NCBI RefSeq assembly: GCF_009827405.1
Contig: NZ_WTYY01000001.1
Span: forward strand, 124,001-188,000
Origin: Alteraurantiacibacter aestuarii
GTDB taxonomy: Bacteria; Pseudomonadota; Alphaproteobacteria; Sphingomonadales; Sphingomonadaceae
Direction: 5' to 3'
Length of the DNA: 64,000 nt
Shown here: positions 9,232-17,913 of the stretch, one piece after another
How the letters are laid out: each line of letters starts with the position of its first letter
How positions within the stretch are numbered: position 1 is the first letter of the stretch
The notes under the pieces: model-generated
Database searches by the model: none
The model's input: only the letters and a program-made list of their open reading frames with translations
What the model was told of the DNA's origin: nothing
Program-made: the position numbers and the translations under genes

Positions 9232-11583
9232 TCAGAGCTCCCTCGAAATGATCAGTCTGCGGCAACGGTTTGCACAGCGGGTAAAGCCAAATTGCAGCAA
9301 TTCCTGCGCGTTCCCCGTTGGCAGAACCAAATGACACTTGGGGCATCCAGTGACAGGGTCATCTACGAATTCGATACGCTCTCGCGCTTCAGGATCTTCG
9401 TGCAAGCGTTGAAAGACGGGCCAATGTTCGCTGCCTTCAAGGAGGGGCAGGGCGGGCAATTCGCGGTCGCCCGGACATTCCAACAAGGTGTGAATCTCTT
9501 CACGGTGAGTTCGCACGCTCGCCAACATTTCGCGTGCCTTTTCGAAATCAATGCCTGGCGGAAAGTACACATGAAACGCAGGCAGCCTATCAGCATCAGC
9601 GTTCTCAAGCTGAGACAATAACCCGTTCCTGCGCAGCAAGCGCCGCGCCTTACGTGCAGTATCCGCACTCGGTGAATGGGCGACGCGGACCAGCTCGAGT
9701 GCCAATACATCTTCGGCCAAATCGCCTTCAACAATCTCAGGTAGATCGCGCAGAATCTTATCAAGCCAGATTTTTACCCGGTCGTTCGGTGGCCGAATTC
9801 TGTCGACCAGATAATGGGCGATACCCAACATCATTTCAGCAAAGCGGCCCTCATTTTTCTTTTCAAGCGCTGCATCGAGAAGCTTCGAAAAGGAATCGAT
9901 TGCCTTCTCGTTTGCGCGCTCGTCGCGCGTCATATCTCTTGTGGCGTCCTCAGACAGGCTCTCGCCAGTATCATCGGAAGCCATTGCCTCGGAACGGAAG
10001 GGGCCACGGCTAGAGCGAAAGGCCTTGAGCAAAGCAGCCATTGCCGATTGCCATCCAGCTGATCGCTCGCCGCTTCCCGATGATCCCTTTTCAAGGAAAT
10101 GGGCCCGCTCAATCATATCGGCAGTCACAATCTCGTCCGGCGCTACAAGGGCCTCACCCTTCGTTCCTGCCGCCTTGAACTGTGCTCGCGGCATGCGTGA
10201 AGGGTCCTCGTGGAACCATGCCATTATTGCCGCGACATCCTCAGGCGTCTCAGTCCCAGCCAGAACCGACAAGATCCTCGATGCAGCTTGACCAGCGCGC
10301 TGCATGAGTGCGGCCACTGCGGTAATCATCAAAAAGCCTTCAGCAACCTTATCGTCGGCTTTCAATCTTATGACGACGCGGCCCCTGCTCCAGACTCGTT
10401 CAGCGAGCTGCTCAGCACGCTGCGAAAAAGCCATGTTCTTATCGACTTCAATTTCCCCGAGATCGATGAGTTCACCCTCGATCTCGCAGGTCATACTCGC
10501 TGGGCCAGAGGTCCAGCTTGTTAGGACGGATCCCTGGATTGTTGTGCCAACGAGTTCGGCTGTTAGAATCTGTACCTGCTCTTCGTCGACATTTTGGTCA
10601 TCGTCCTCGATCGCCGAACGAACGGGAGCAGGGCAGTGAGCAATTGACCAAGCCCCATGACGGTTGGGCTCGATCCTTAGGATTCCTGCCTCCATGTTTG
10701 AGCCAAATAAGGCTGCGGACGTTGCGTTCGCGCTTCCTGACAAAAGCAAACGACCATTCCGGCAAAGGATCTCAATCGACTTTGCATGCAGCAGGCGGCT
10801 GTCCGCAGCAAACTTCTGATCTATCTCGACTGGCGCCAATACTTCTTCATTCAGAATTGACCAATTGCCCCCGGCAAACCCTCTTACCGTCCCTGCATCA
10901 TGGACATACCCCGAGACATCGAAGCAATTCAGCAGCTTGCTGAGCCGCGTAACTCCTGCTCCCTTCACATCGTAGAATGGCGACATGAAACAGATACGCT
11001 CTGCTCCGCCCAGTTCGTCCGCTTCTTGCTGAAGCCTCTCGGCGATCGTTCCGGCAGCGTTGTGGACAAGCCGAATTCGGCCGGATCCCGTCTTACCTTG
11101 AGATGCGCGACGCAAGCCATCTGCCGTCTGCGCAATCCTATTCGTCGCCGGCAATCGGATGCGTTCATCGATTTCGAGTAGTTCTAAGAACTCGGCAGCA
11201 TCGGCGATCGCCTCAGGGGCAAAGCTGGGATGCAAATGTTCGACCAATTCAAAGTTTCCGCCCCAACCACCAAAGGTGAGGTTGCCCGATCCGACTAGGA
11301 GGTGGGCGTCACTGTCATTGAGGAAAACAGAGAGTTTGGGGTGGAATACGCCGCCAACCCGCTCGACAGGAAGCAATTCATAGTCGCGGCCAACTAGACG
11401 GGCGCCAAGCTCGGATAATCCGGCACGCACACCTTCCGGGTCAGACAATATTGTAGGATTTCGCGCTCCGCCGCGAATGAGGGCATCGATCACCACTGCC
11501 TCAAAGAACGAGAGGCTCAGAGAATAGGTCGTAAAAAGGACACTATTCCAAGGTGCCGACTTTGCTAGCTCCAATGGGTTCAT
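9232..11583 (-). CDS. Phospholipase D-like nuclease-type protein with C-terminal Cys pairs
   Basis: 783 residues. Two half-motifs of the PLD superfamily are visible: H81-P-K83 followed by GSGN (98-101), and a second H-A-K about 266-268 followed by GSAN about 282-285. The canonical Asp of HxKxxxxD is not obvious, so catalytic competence is uncertain. PLD proteins in defence loci (DrmC, DpdK) are predicted nucleases. The middle is helical and charged. The C-terminus has CPKC and a second Cys pair near residues 745-775 that could bind zinc. This is the first gene of the operon, and the start ATG lies 130 bp from the end of an IS6-family element. It is much longer than DrmC, so it is not a simple orthologue. 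Confidence 0.75.
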   Translation of the reverse strand: MNPLELAKSAPWNSVLFTTYSLSLSFFEAVVIDALIRGGARNPTILSDPEGVRAGLSELGARLVGRDYELLPVERVGGVFHPKLSVFLNDSDAHLLVGSGNLTFGGWGGNFELVEHLHPSFAPEAIADAAEFLELLEIDERIRLPATNRIAQTADGLRRASQGKTGSGRIRLVHNAAGTIAERLQQEADELGGAERICFMSPFYDVKGAGVTRLSKLLNCFDVSGYVHDAGTVRGFAGGNWSILNEEVLAPVEIDQKFAADSRLLHAKSIEILCRNGRLLLSGSANATSAALFGSNMEAGILRIEPNRHGAWSIAHCPAPVRSAIEDDDQNVDEEQVQILTAELVGTTIQGSVLTSWTSGPASMTCEIEGELIDLGEIEVDKNMAFSQRAEQLAERVWSRGRVVIRLKADDKVAEGFLMITAVAALMQRAGQAASRILSVLAGTETPEDVAAIMAWFHEDPSRMPRAQFKAAGTKGEALVAPDEIVTADMIERAHFLEKGSSGSGERSAGWQSAMAALLKAFRSSRGPFRSEAMASDDTGESLSEDATRDMTRDERANEKAIDSFSKLLDAALEKKNEGRFAEMMLGIAHYLVDRIRPPNDRVKIWLDKILRDLPEIVEGDLAEDVLALELVRVAHSPSADTARKARRLLRRNGLLSQLENADADRLPAFHVYFPPGIDFEKAREMLASVRTHREEIHTLLECPGDRELPALPLLEGSEHWPVFQRLHEDPEARERIEFVDDPVTGCPKCHLVLPTGNAQELLQFGFTRCANRCRRLIISREL

Positions 11584-11712
11584 GGCGACGACTTAAGCCT
11601 GGATTAGACTTCGCCGTCAATTTTCTATTGCGCAGATTCGCGCCGTCTTGGTGAGCCTCAGCGACGATGGCCGACCGCTCGTCGGCCTTGAGCTAGGTGC
11701 GACGGCCCGAAC
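11584..11712. other. Short interval between defence operon and IS element, with a possible gene remnant
   Basis: This interval should hold the promoter of the minus-strand helicase operon, but no clear promoter boxes were identified. One plus-strand frame is open from about 11594 into the IS end and reads like protein (it contains RAVLVSLSDDGRPLVGLEL), which suggests the tail of a gene cut by the insertion. I could not name that gene. Confidence 0.3.
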
Positions 11713-12553
11713 GGTCCTGTCAAAGCAAATGCACCTGATTGAAGAGTGAGCGGGCGAGGGTAGGGCATTCGTCATGCCCAGACCTCGCAAACCGGCCAAT
11801 CCGTTCCGCTATTTCAACTCCTCGCCCGAGATCATTCGACTTGTGGTGATGATGTACGTCCGCTTTCCGCTGAGCTTGCGGAACGTGGAAGATCTGCTGT
11901 TCGAACGCGGGATCGACATTTGCCACGAGACGGTACGTCTGTGGTGGAACCGCTTCGGTCCGCTGTTTGCGGCGGACATCCGCCGCCAGCGAGTAAGCCG
12001 GATGAAGGGGTTCCGGCAGTGGCGCTGGCACCTCGATGAGGTGTTCGTAAAGATCAATGGGGAGCGTCCTACCTGTGGCGCGCCGTGGATCACGAGGGTG
12101 AGATCCTGGAGAGCTACGTTACCAGAAAACGTGATAAATCCGCGGCGTTGGCGTTCCTGAAGAAGGCGCTGAAACGTCATGGCAAGACTGAGGTAATCGT
12201 CACCGACGGATTGAAATCCTATCCAGCTGCCATGCGCGATCTTGGCAATCTCGATCGCCGGGAGATGGGGCGGTGGCTCAACAACAGGGCCGAGAATGCA
12301 CACCTTCCATTCCGACGACGAGAGCGAGCGATGTTACGATTTCGACAGATGAAATCGCTTCAGAAGTTCGCCTCGGTTCATGCCAATGTCCACAACCACT
12401 TCAACTTGCAGCGCCATCTTGTCGACAGCCAAACTTACAAGACCTGCCGCTCGGACGCACTGGCTGAGTGGCAGTCGCTCATGGCCTGATCGAAGCGCCA
12501 TCAAGACACGGCTGCGCCGATCGGAGACGAGTTGCGATTAGACTGACAGCACC
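11713..12553 (+). mobile_element. IS6-family insertion sequence, 841 bp (copy A)
   Basis: The element is bounded by imperfect terminal inverted repeats: left ggtcctgtcaaag (11713) and right gactgacagcacc ending at 12553, which reads ggtgctgtcagtc in reverse. Length and transposase agree with the IS6 family. The flanking 8-mers (gcccgaac and ctttgatg) do not match, so no target duplication survives, as expected if IS6 cointegrate or deletion events rearranged the locus. A shortened relative lies at 20585-20765 in the same orientation. Confidence 0.85.
11774..12489 (+). pseudogene. IS6-family DDE transposase, frameshifted
   Basis: The first part (from 11774) encodes the typical N-terminus MPRPRKPANPFRYFNSSPEI and the helix-turn-helix region up to DEVFVKINGER. 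The sequence then shifts frame, and the continuation DHEGEILESYVTRKRDK with the downstream RWLNNRAENAHLPFRRRE block is read one base earlier. The break lies at about 12067-12070, where one base appears to be missing from the codons expected to read R-H-Y-L-W. Unless ribosomal frameshifting restores it, the copy is inactive and depends on a transposase supplied from elsewhere. Confidence 0.85.
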
Positions 12554-12690
12554 CTTTGATGAGCCGGAAATCGCGAGCCAAACCACCAAGTCCCTTCCGT
12601 CGTTTCAACTCATCACCTGAGGTGGTGCTGTCAAACCAAACGTACCTGATTGAAAAGTGTGTGGTTGAGAGCAGGGCTTGGTGATCCTGG
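12554..12690 (+). mobile_element. Nested fragments of other IS6-family elements
   Basis: Directly after copy A, bases 12559-12623 encode the first residues of another IS6-type transposase (MSRKSRAKPPSPFRRFNSSP). This is cut off at 12624 by a new IS end, ggtgctgtcaaacc, followed by sequence parallel to the left end of copy A (cctgattgaaaagtg). A weaker match, ggcactgtcaaacc, occurs at 20520-20533 on the other side of the catabolic cluster. These are remnants of repeated IS6 insertions. Confidence 0.65.
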
Positions 12691-12748
12691 TGATAGGACT
12701 GGTGGCCAAAGTGCGCAGCGGCAAGGCTGGCCGGCAGCCTGCCTGAAG

Positions 12749-13657
12749 TCAGACGTCTTCCAGCTCCCGAACGACTTGCTGGATCAGCCCACGCAGCCAA
12801 GCAAGTCCGGCGTCTCCGCTCCGCGCCGAATGATACTGCGCCACCTCTTGCATTAGAGGAACGGCGACCGGTGATTCAGCAATTGCCAGCGGCAGGATTT
12901 GAGCCATCTGATGGGCGAGCCGCTCGTGCATCAAAGCCAGGCGCCGGGTTCCGGGAAGGAAGTAGGGTACTTGGACGAAAGACGGGGCGATCACCTCGAT
13001 GCGGACAGAAAGGCCCAGCTCCTCCAGCGCGTTCTCGATGAACGTATTGCGCCCGTCGAAACGGACCGCGACGTGGCCGGCATCAGTGAATGCCTCCAGT
13101 GTTACCGGCCCTTGCAGCAGCGGGTTTGTGCTGCAGCCGACCACCACTTGCCGTTCTTCAAAGATCCGGTCGTAGGGATGGCCCTTGGCGGCAAATTCAC
13201 GCGGGGTGAGGAGTAAGTCGAATTCTCCCTTGCCGAGCCGCTCCGAGGTTCCAGTCGTTGGCATGGCAATCTCCAGCCCGACACCTGGAGCGAGCTGCGC
13301 GAGACGTCGCTGGGCCGGCACGAGCAGGACGGTGGATATGTAATCCGACGCAGCGAGGCGGAAGCGGCGAGTCGAAGTGGCCGGATCGAAGGCAGTAGCT
13401 GACGATATCAGGCTGCGAATCCGCAGGAGTTGTTCGCGCACGAGGGGGGCCAGTTGCTCGGCGCCGGCCGTAGGCACCATACCTCGCCCCGATTGCACGA
13501 GCAATTCGTCGCCCAGCGCAAGGCGGAGCCGCTTGAGCGAAGAACTCATCGCCGATTGGGTGACATTGAGCTGTGCAGCCGCACGTGTGACGCTGCGATG
13601 GTCGAGCAAGGCATCGAGCGCCACGAGAAGGTTCAGGTCGAAATTGTCGAATCGCAT
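12749..13657 (-). CDS. LysR-family transcriptional regulator
   Basis: 302 residues. The N-terminal winged helix-turn-helix is clear (NFDLNLLVALDALLDHRSVT, then a QSAMSSSLKRLR recognition segment, residues 4-50), followed by the substrate-binding domain from about residue 90. Many regulators of this NodD/LinR-like group control aromatic degradation genes. It is transcribed away from the adjacent catabolic operon (93-bp divergent gap), the usual arrangement for a LysR regulator and its target. The inducer is presumably the pathway substrate or an intermediate. Its 3' end abuts IS6 fragments, so the LysR gene is the left border of the cassette. Confidence 0.88.
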   Translation of the reverse strand: MRFDNFDLNLLVALDALLDHRSVTRAAAQLNVTQSAMSSSLKRLRLALGDELLVQSGRGMVPTAGAEQLAPLVREQLLRIRSLISSATAFDPATSTRRFRLAASDYISTVLLVPAQRRLAQLAPGVGLEIAMPTTGTSERLGKGEFDLLLTPREFAAKGHPYDRIFEERQVVVGCSTNPLLQGPVTLEAFTDAGHVAVRFDGRNTFIENALEELGLSVRIEVIAPSFVQVPYFLPGTRRLALMHERLAHQMAQILPLAIAESPVAVPLMQEVAQYHSARSGDAGLAWLRGLIQQVVRELEDV

Positions 13658-13687
13658 CCATTAATTATATCTATGAGTAGTGACTAA

Positions 13688-13702
13688 TTCAAAAAATTTG
13701 AA
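13688..13702. promoter_or_regulatory. Candidate LysR operator between the divergent genes
   Basis: A perfect 15-bp inverted repeat, ttcaaa-aaa-tttgaa, lies in the 93-bp gap between the LysR gene and the catabolic operon. It contains the T-N11-A pattern (T at 13689, A at 13701) typical of LysR binding boxes. Position and symmetry support an operator; binding has not been shown. Confidence 0.5.
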
Positions 13703-13750
13703 CAATATGCAGGCGCATGCCATCTCCGCGGTGCAGATGGAGAGGAATCG

Positions 13751-14731
13751 ATGCACAAGTTTTTGGCGGTGATGGCGGCTGGCGCGGTCCTCGGCCTGCA
13801 GCCGGTCGCCGCGCAGGAGGCTGCCCCGGCAGTGACGCCCGCCAGCCAGTGGATCACGCTTGGTACTCATGGCGGCCCCGTGCCGCATCCTGATCGCGCC
13901 GAGCCGGCGAACCTGCTGTTGACAAGCAACGAGGTATACCTGGTTGACGTTGGCGACGGGGCAGCAAACCAGATGGCGCGGGCAGGTGTTCCGCTGGCAC
14001 GGCTGAGCGGCGTGTTCATCAGCCACCTTCACTTCGATCATACTGGCGGGCTGGGCGCGGTGCTGGGGCTGCGTTTCCAGACCGAGGCGCAGAACACCCT
14101 TACGATCTACGGCCCTCCGGGCACGCGTCAGCTTGTCGATGGTTTGATCGCCTCGATGCGGCCCGGCGGAGAAGCCGGTTACGGCGTGCCGGGCGAGGCC
14201 GTCCATGATCCGGCGGCGGGTATCGCGGTTGTAGAATGGCGCGGCGGGGAAACTGCTGTGGTTGGCGGGATGACCGTCCGCAATGTAGAAAACACCCACT
14301 ACAGCTTCACGGCGGATAGCCCGCAATATGGCCGTTACGCTTCGCTGTCGTTTCGCTTCGACCTACCTGACCGGTCGATCCTCTACACCGGCGATACAGC
14401 GCCCAGCGCAGCGGTGGACCAGCTGGGGCAGGGTGCCGACTTGCTGGTGGCCGAGATGATCGACCTTGATGGCCTCCTGAGTGCCATGGGCCCGACCCGC
14501 GGTGACAGCCCCGGCGGCCCACCGTCAATTCTGCTGGAGCACCTGCGCACCCACCACATCACGCCTGCCCAAATTGGCGAAATGGCAGCATTCATGGAAG
14601 TGGGCGAGGTGGTCGTGACGCACCTGGTGATCGGCAACGCCGGGCGCGAAGCCTGGCGCCGCTACGAGGCCGAGATCGGCGAGCATTACGATGGCGTGGT
14701 CACCATCGCACAAGATCTGGACGGGTTCTGA
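13751..14731 (+). CDS. Exported metallo-beta-lactamase-fold hydrolase
   Basis: 326 residues. A Sec signal peptide (residues 1-22, ending PVAAQ) directs it to the periplasm. The zinc-binding signature SHLHFDHTGG lies about residues 90-99; a later GD (TGDTAPS) and a C-terminal THLVIGN match the MBL fold. Closest groups are arylsulfatase-like or ring-opening MBL hydrolases. As first gene of a catabolic operon (3 bases before the monooxygenase gene) it may release the aromatic substrate from an ester, sulfate or lactone precursor outside the cytoplasm. The substrate is unknown. An RBS-like gagagg precedes the start. Confidence 0.8.
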   Translation: MHKFLAVMAAGAVLGLQPVAAQEAAPAVTPASQWITLGTHGGPVPHPDRAEPANLLLTSNEVYLVDVGDGAANQMARAGVPLARLSGVFISHLHFDHTGGLGAVLGLRFQTEAQNTLTIYGPPGTRQLVDGLIASMRPGGEAGYGVPGEAVHDPAAGIAVVEWRGGETAVVGGMTVRNVENTHYSFTADSPQYGRYASLSFRFDLPDRSILYTGDTAPSAAVDQLGQGADLLVAEMIDLDGLLSAMGPTRGDSPGGPPSILLEHLRTHHITPAQIGEMAAFMEVGEVVVTHLVIGNAGREAWRRYEAEIGEHYDGVVTIAQDLDGF

Positions 14732-14734
14732 ACG

Positions 14735-15841
14735 ATGCAGCAGCTAGACATCCTTATCGTTGGCGGCGGAATTGGCGGCCTGACAGCGGCCATCGCGCTG
14801 TGCCGCGACGGGCACCAGGTCACCGTGATCGAACGTGATCCCGACTGGTCGGTCTACGGTGTTGGCATCATCCAGCAAGGCAATGTCTTGCGCGCGATGA
14901 AGCAGCTGGGCCTACTTGATGCCTATCTTTCCGCCTCGGTCGGTTTCGATGCCGTGGCGGTCCACGCGCCAGACGGCACCATGGTGGCGCGCGTGCCTTC
15001 GCCGCGGCTGGTGGAGAACTGTCCGGCCAATGTCGGTATCAGCCGCCGCGCGCTGCAAAAGGTGCTGGCTGACGAAGCACAGGTTGCCGGCGCCCAGATT
15101 CGCCTTGGTGTGACGATCGACCGGCTGGATGACGACGGTGAGGGCGTGGCGGTCGCTTTGTCCGATGACAGCAATGGGCGGTTCGACATAGTAGTCGGCG
15201 CCGATGGTGTCCATTCGCAGACCCGCGGCATGCTGTTTCCGGACCTGGCTGGGCCGGAATTCACCGGGCAGGCGGTGTGGCGCTACAACGTGCCGCGCAG
15301 CGAGGGGCTCGATGCGCTGCACGTTTACAACGGCCCGATTGGTGCAGGCCTAGTGCCGATCAGCGATGATTTGATGTACATGTACCTGACCACGCCCGAA
15401 CCGGAGAACCCGTGGTATCCGACCGAAGGACTAGCCGAGGTGATGCGCGGCAAGGTGCCCGCACCGCTGGCCGGGCTCGCCCAGTATATTACCGAGGACG
15501 AGGGCGTGGTCTACCGCCCGCTCGACGGGCTGATGGTGCGCGGCGCCTGGCACAAGGGGCGCGTCGTCCTGCTGGGTGATGCCGTTCACGCGACGACGCC
15601 GCACCTCGGGCAGGGCGCCGGACTCGCAATCGAGGATGCGCTGGTGCTGGCCGAGGAATTGACGCTGGCCGACACGCCTTCGACCGCTTTCACCGCCTAT
15701 CACAATCGCCGATACGAGCGCTGCGCCTGGATCGTCGACACATCGCTGGCGATCTGCATGGGCCAATTGGGCAAGGGCCCGCCCGTCGACAACGCCAAGG
15801 CGACCGCCGAGATGTTCGGCCTGGTCGCACAACCAATTTAA
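14735..15841 (+). CDS. FAD-dependent aromatic monooxygenase (group A)
   Basis: 368 residues. The N-terminal FAD-binding GGGIGG is at residues 10-15. The second FAD motif, VVLLGDAVHATTPHLGQGAG, lies about 277-296. Together they define the salicylate/3-hydroxybenzoate hydroxylase group, which uses NAD(P)H and O2 to add an OH to a phenolic ring. No membrane or signal sequence is present, so it acts in the cytoplasm. It would prepare a catechol- or hydroquinone-type ring for the dioxygenase encoded next, 11 bases downstream. The exact regiochemistry cannot be read from sequence. Confidence 0.82.
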   Translation: MQQLDILIVGGGIGGLTAAIALCRDGHQVTVIERDPDWSVYGVGIIQQGNVLRAMKQLGLLDAYLSASVGFDAVAVHAPDGTMVARVPSPRLVENCPANVGISRRALQKVLADEAQVAGAQIRLGVTIDRLDDDGEGVAVALSDDSNGRFDIVVGADGVHSQTRGMLFPDLAGPEFTGQAVWRYNVPRSEGLDALHVYNGPIGAGLVPISDDLMYMYLTTPEPENPWYPTEGLAEVMRGKVPAPLAGLAQYITEDEGVVYRPLDGLMVRGAWHKGRVVLLGDAVHATTPHLGQGAGLAIEDALVLAEELTLADTPSTAFTAYHNRRYERCAWIVDTSLAICMGQLGKGPPVDNAKATAEMFGLVAQPI

Positions 15842-15852
15842 GGAGCACAATC

Positions 15853-16755
15853 ATGAGCCGGGTCACCGATATCCGCTACGTCGGTTATGGGGTCGAGGAA
15901 TTCGACAGCGAACGAGCGTTCTATGCCGACAAATGGGGCTTGGTCGAAGTTGCTGCACAGGACGGCATGGCCTGGTTCGCTGCGCAGGGTGATGACGAAC
16001 ACCACGTGGTGCGCTTGCACCGGTCCGACGCCAACCATGTTGAGGTGATCGCACTGGCAGCCGACAGCCGCACGGATGTTGACGCCTTGCATGACAAGGT
16101 CGCTGCGGCCGGCTGCAAGGTGATCCACGAACCGCGCGACCTTGATGCACCGGGCGGCGGTTTCGGCTTCCGCTTCTTTTCACCCGACGGCCTGCCGTTC
16201 GAGATTTCGGCGGACGTGGCAAAAGGCGAAAAGCGCGCGATCGACCGCTGGGAAGGCCTGCCCGTGCGGATCAGCCATATAGTTCTGCATTCGCCCGACC
16301 ATCAGGCGGCGGTGCGGTTTTTCTGCGATTTACTGGGCTTCCGCGTATCGGATTGGCTGGGCGACTTCATGTGTTTCCTGCGGTGCAACTCCGCGCATCA
16401 CCGGCTGGCCGTGCTGCCGGGGCCGCCATGCCTCAACCACGTGGCCTATGACATGACCAATGCCGATGGGATGTTGCGCGGCGTATCGCGCCTGAAACAG
16501 GCGGATATCGATATCCGCTGGGGCCCCGGACGGCACACTGCGGGCGACAATACCTTCAGCTATTTCGTCAGCCCCGGCGGCTTTGTGGTCGAATATACCG
16601 CCGAGCTGGAGGAGGTCGATTTCGAAACGCACGAGGCTCAGGTGCACGCGCCTGGTCCGCGGATCATGGACCAGTGGGGCATCGGCATCGGCGGCCCGCA
16701 GACCATGCCGCACACCGAACCCGACCCGCGCCTGTTCCAACCGGCGGAGGCCTGA
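15853..16755 (+). CDS. Extradiol-type ring-cleavage dioxygenase (VOC superfamily)
   Basis: 300 residues with two VOC modules (about 5-120 and 138-260). The C-terminal module keeps a 2-His-1-Glu set typical of type I extradiol dioxygenases: His about 142 (RISHIVLHSPD), His about 196 (LNHVAYDM) and Glu about 248 (VVEYTAEL). The family cleaves catecholic rings next to the hydroxyls with Fe(II) and O2. Its place between a flavin hydroxylase and an alpha/beta hydrolase fits a meta-cleavage route. An aaggagcac RBS precedes the start. The substrate is unknown. Confidence 0.8.
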   Translation: MSRVTDIRYVGYGVEEFDSERAFYADKWGLVEVAAQDGMAWFAAQGDDEHHVVRLHRSDANHVEVIALAADSRTDVDALHDKVAAAGCKVIHEPRDLDAPGGGFGFRFFSPDGLPFEISADVAKGEKRAIDRWEGLPVRISHIVLHSPDHQAAVRFFCDLLGFRVSDWLGDFMCFLRCNSAHHRLAVLPGPPCLNHVAYDMTNADGMLRGVSRLKQADIDIRWGPGRHTAGDNTFSYFVSPGGFVVEYTAELEEVDFETHEAQVHAPGPRIMDQWGIGIGGPQTMPHTEPDPRLFQPAEA

Positions 16756-16758
16756 CCC

Positions 16759-17913
16759 ATGGCTCTGTTCGAATACTTCCCCAACTACATCTGGAATCTC
16801 TCGGTCGCCATGGCGCTGGAGAGCGGTGGCCAGATCGGCGAGCTGATCGACATGTGCGAGCCAATCCGTGCGGCTGCGGAAAGCGGAGACGCAGGAACGC
16901 CCGACTTCATGCGCCAATGGGTCGCCAAGGCCGAGACGCTGCTCGAACTCGCCGCAGAAGACGAGCAGCGCGGTCGCGGCTTCTCGGCCTCGGACAAGCT
17001 CGAACGCGCGGCCTTGTACCTCTTGGTTGCCGAAAGGATGCAGCAGCAAGGATCAGCGGGGCGGGAGGTGACCTATGCCAAGGCACTCGCTAGCGTCGAA
17101 CGCTCGACCGTGCTCGGTTCGCTCAACCGTGAACGGGTGGAAGTGCCGCTGGCGCAAGGCGTAATGCCCGCGCTGTTCACCCGCGGAGCCGGCGAAGGGC
17201 CGCGCCCGGTGGTGATATATTGCAATGGGCTCGATAGCACCAAGGAACTGCTCTACTGGTCGCGCTTGCCCGAGGCGCTGGCCAGACGCGGCATCTCCAC
17301 TCTCTGCGTAGACCAACCCGGAACCGGTGAAGCCATTCGTCTGCAGGGCCTGCCGGTTGATCCGCATTCGGAAAACTGGGCGAGCAAGGCAGTCGACTGG
17401 CTGGAGGCGCGCGACAATGTCGATCCCGCGCGCATCGGCATGACCGGGATCTCGCTGGGCGGCCATTTTGCGCCGCGTGCGGTCGCTTACGAACCGCGCT
17501 TTGCCTCGGGCGCCGTCTGGGGCGCCAACCACAACTGGCGTGAGGTGCAGGATGCGCGCATCCGGCGCGAGGGCGAGAACCCCGTCCCGCACTACTGGGC
17601 GCATGTGTTCTGGACTTTCGGGGCGAATGACATGGACGATTTCCTCGCCCGGTCAGCGGGGATGAACCTGAACGGCCACATGGACCGGATTGCCGTTCCC
17701 TTCCTGATTACCCACGGAGCGCAGGACCGGCAGATCTCGGTCGACTACGCGCACCAGGCCTACGAGCAACTGGTCAACGCGCCGCGCCGCGAACTCAAGA
17801 TTTTCACGCCGCGCGAAGGCGGGGTGGAGCACGTCGGGGCGGACAACATGTCCTATGCCCGCGACTATATCGCCGACTGGTTTGCCGACACACTGGGAGG
17901 GCAAACCCAATGA
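16759..17913 (+). CDS. Alpha/beta hydrolase, possible C-C bond hydrolase
   Basis: 384 residues with a helical N-terminal extension (about 1-125) followed by an alpha/beta hydrolase core. The nucleophile elbow is GISLGG, with Ser about residue 231, and a likely His near the C-terminus (GGVEHVGADN). The extended N-terminus resembles the 2,6-dihydroxypseudooxynicotine hydrolase/FrsA-like group, which includes a C-C hydrolase. Just after a ring-cleavage dioxygenase it would plausibly hydrolyse the ring-opened dienone. It overlaps the next gene by four bases (ATGA), indicating translational coupling. Confidence 0.75.
   Translation: MALFEYFPNYIWNLSVAMALESGGQIGELIDMCEPIRAAAESGDAGTPDFMRQWVAKAETLLELAAEDEQRGRGFSASDKLERAALYLLVAERMQQQGSAGREVTYAKALASVERSTVLGSLNRERVEVPLAQGVMPALFTRGAGEGPRPVVIYCNGLDSTKELLYWSRLPEALARRGISTLCVDQPGTGEAIRLQGLPVDPHSENWASKAVDWLEARDNVDPARIGMTGISLGGHFAPRAVAYEPRFASGAVWGANHNWREVQDARIRREGENPVPHYWAHVFWTFGANDMDDFLARSAGMNLNGHMDRIAVPFLITHGAQDRQISVDYAHQAYEQLVNAPRRELKIFTPREGGVEHVGADNMSYARDYIADWFADTLGGQTQ

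Noticed and set aside
1-11583. Complete class 1 DISARM
   Set aside because: No adenine methyltransferase is visible, the DUF1998 part is fused to the helicase, and an extra DUF6361-like gene is present; the left part is outside the window, so it is left open.
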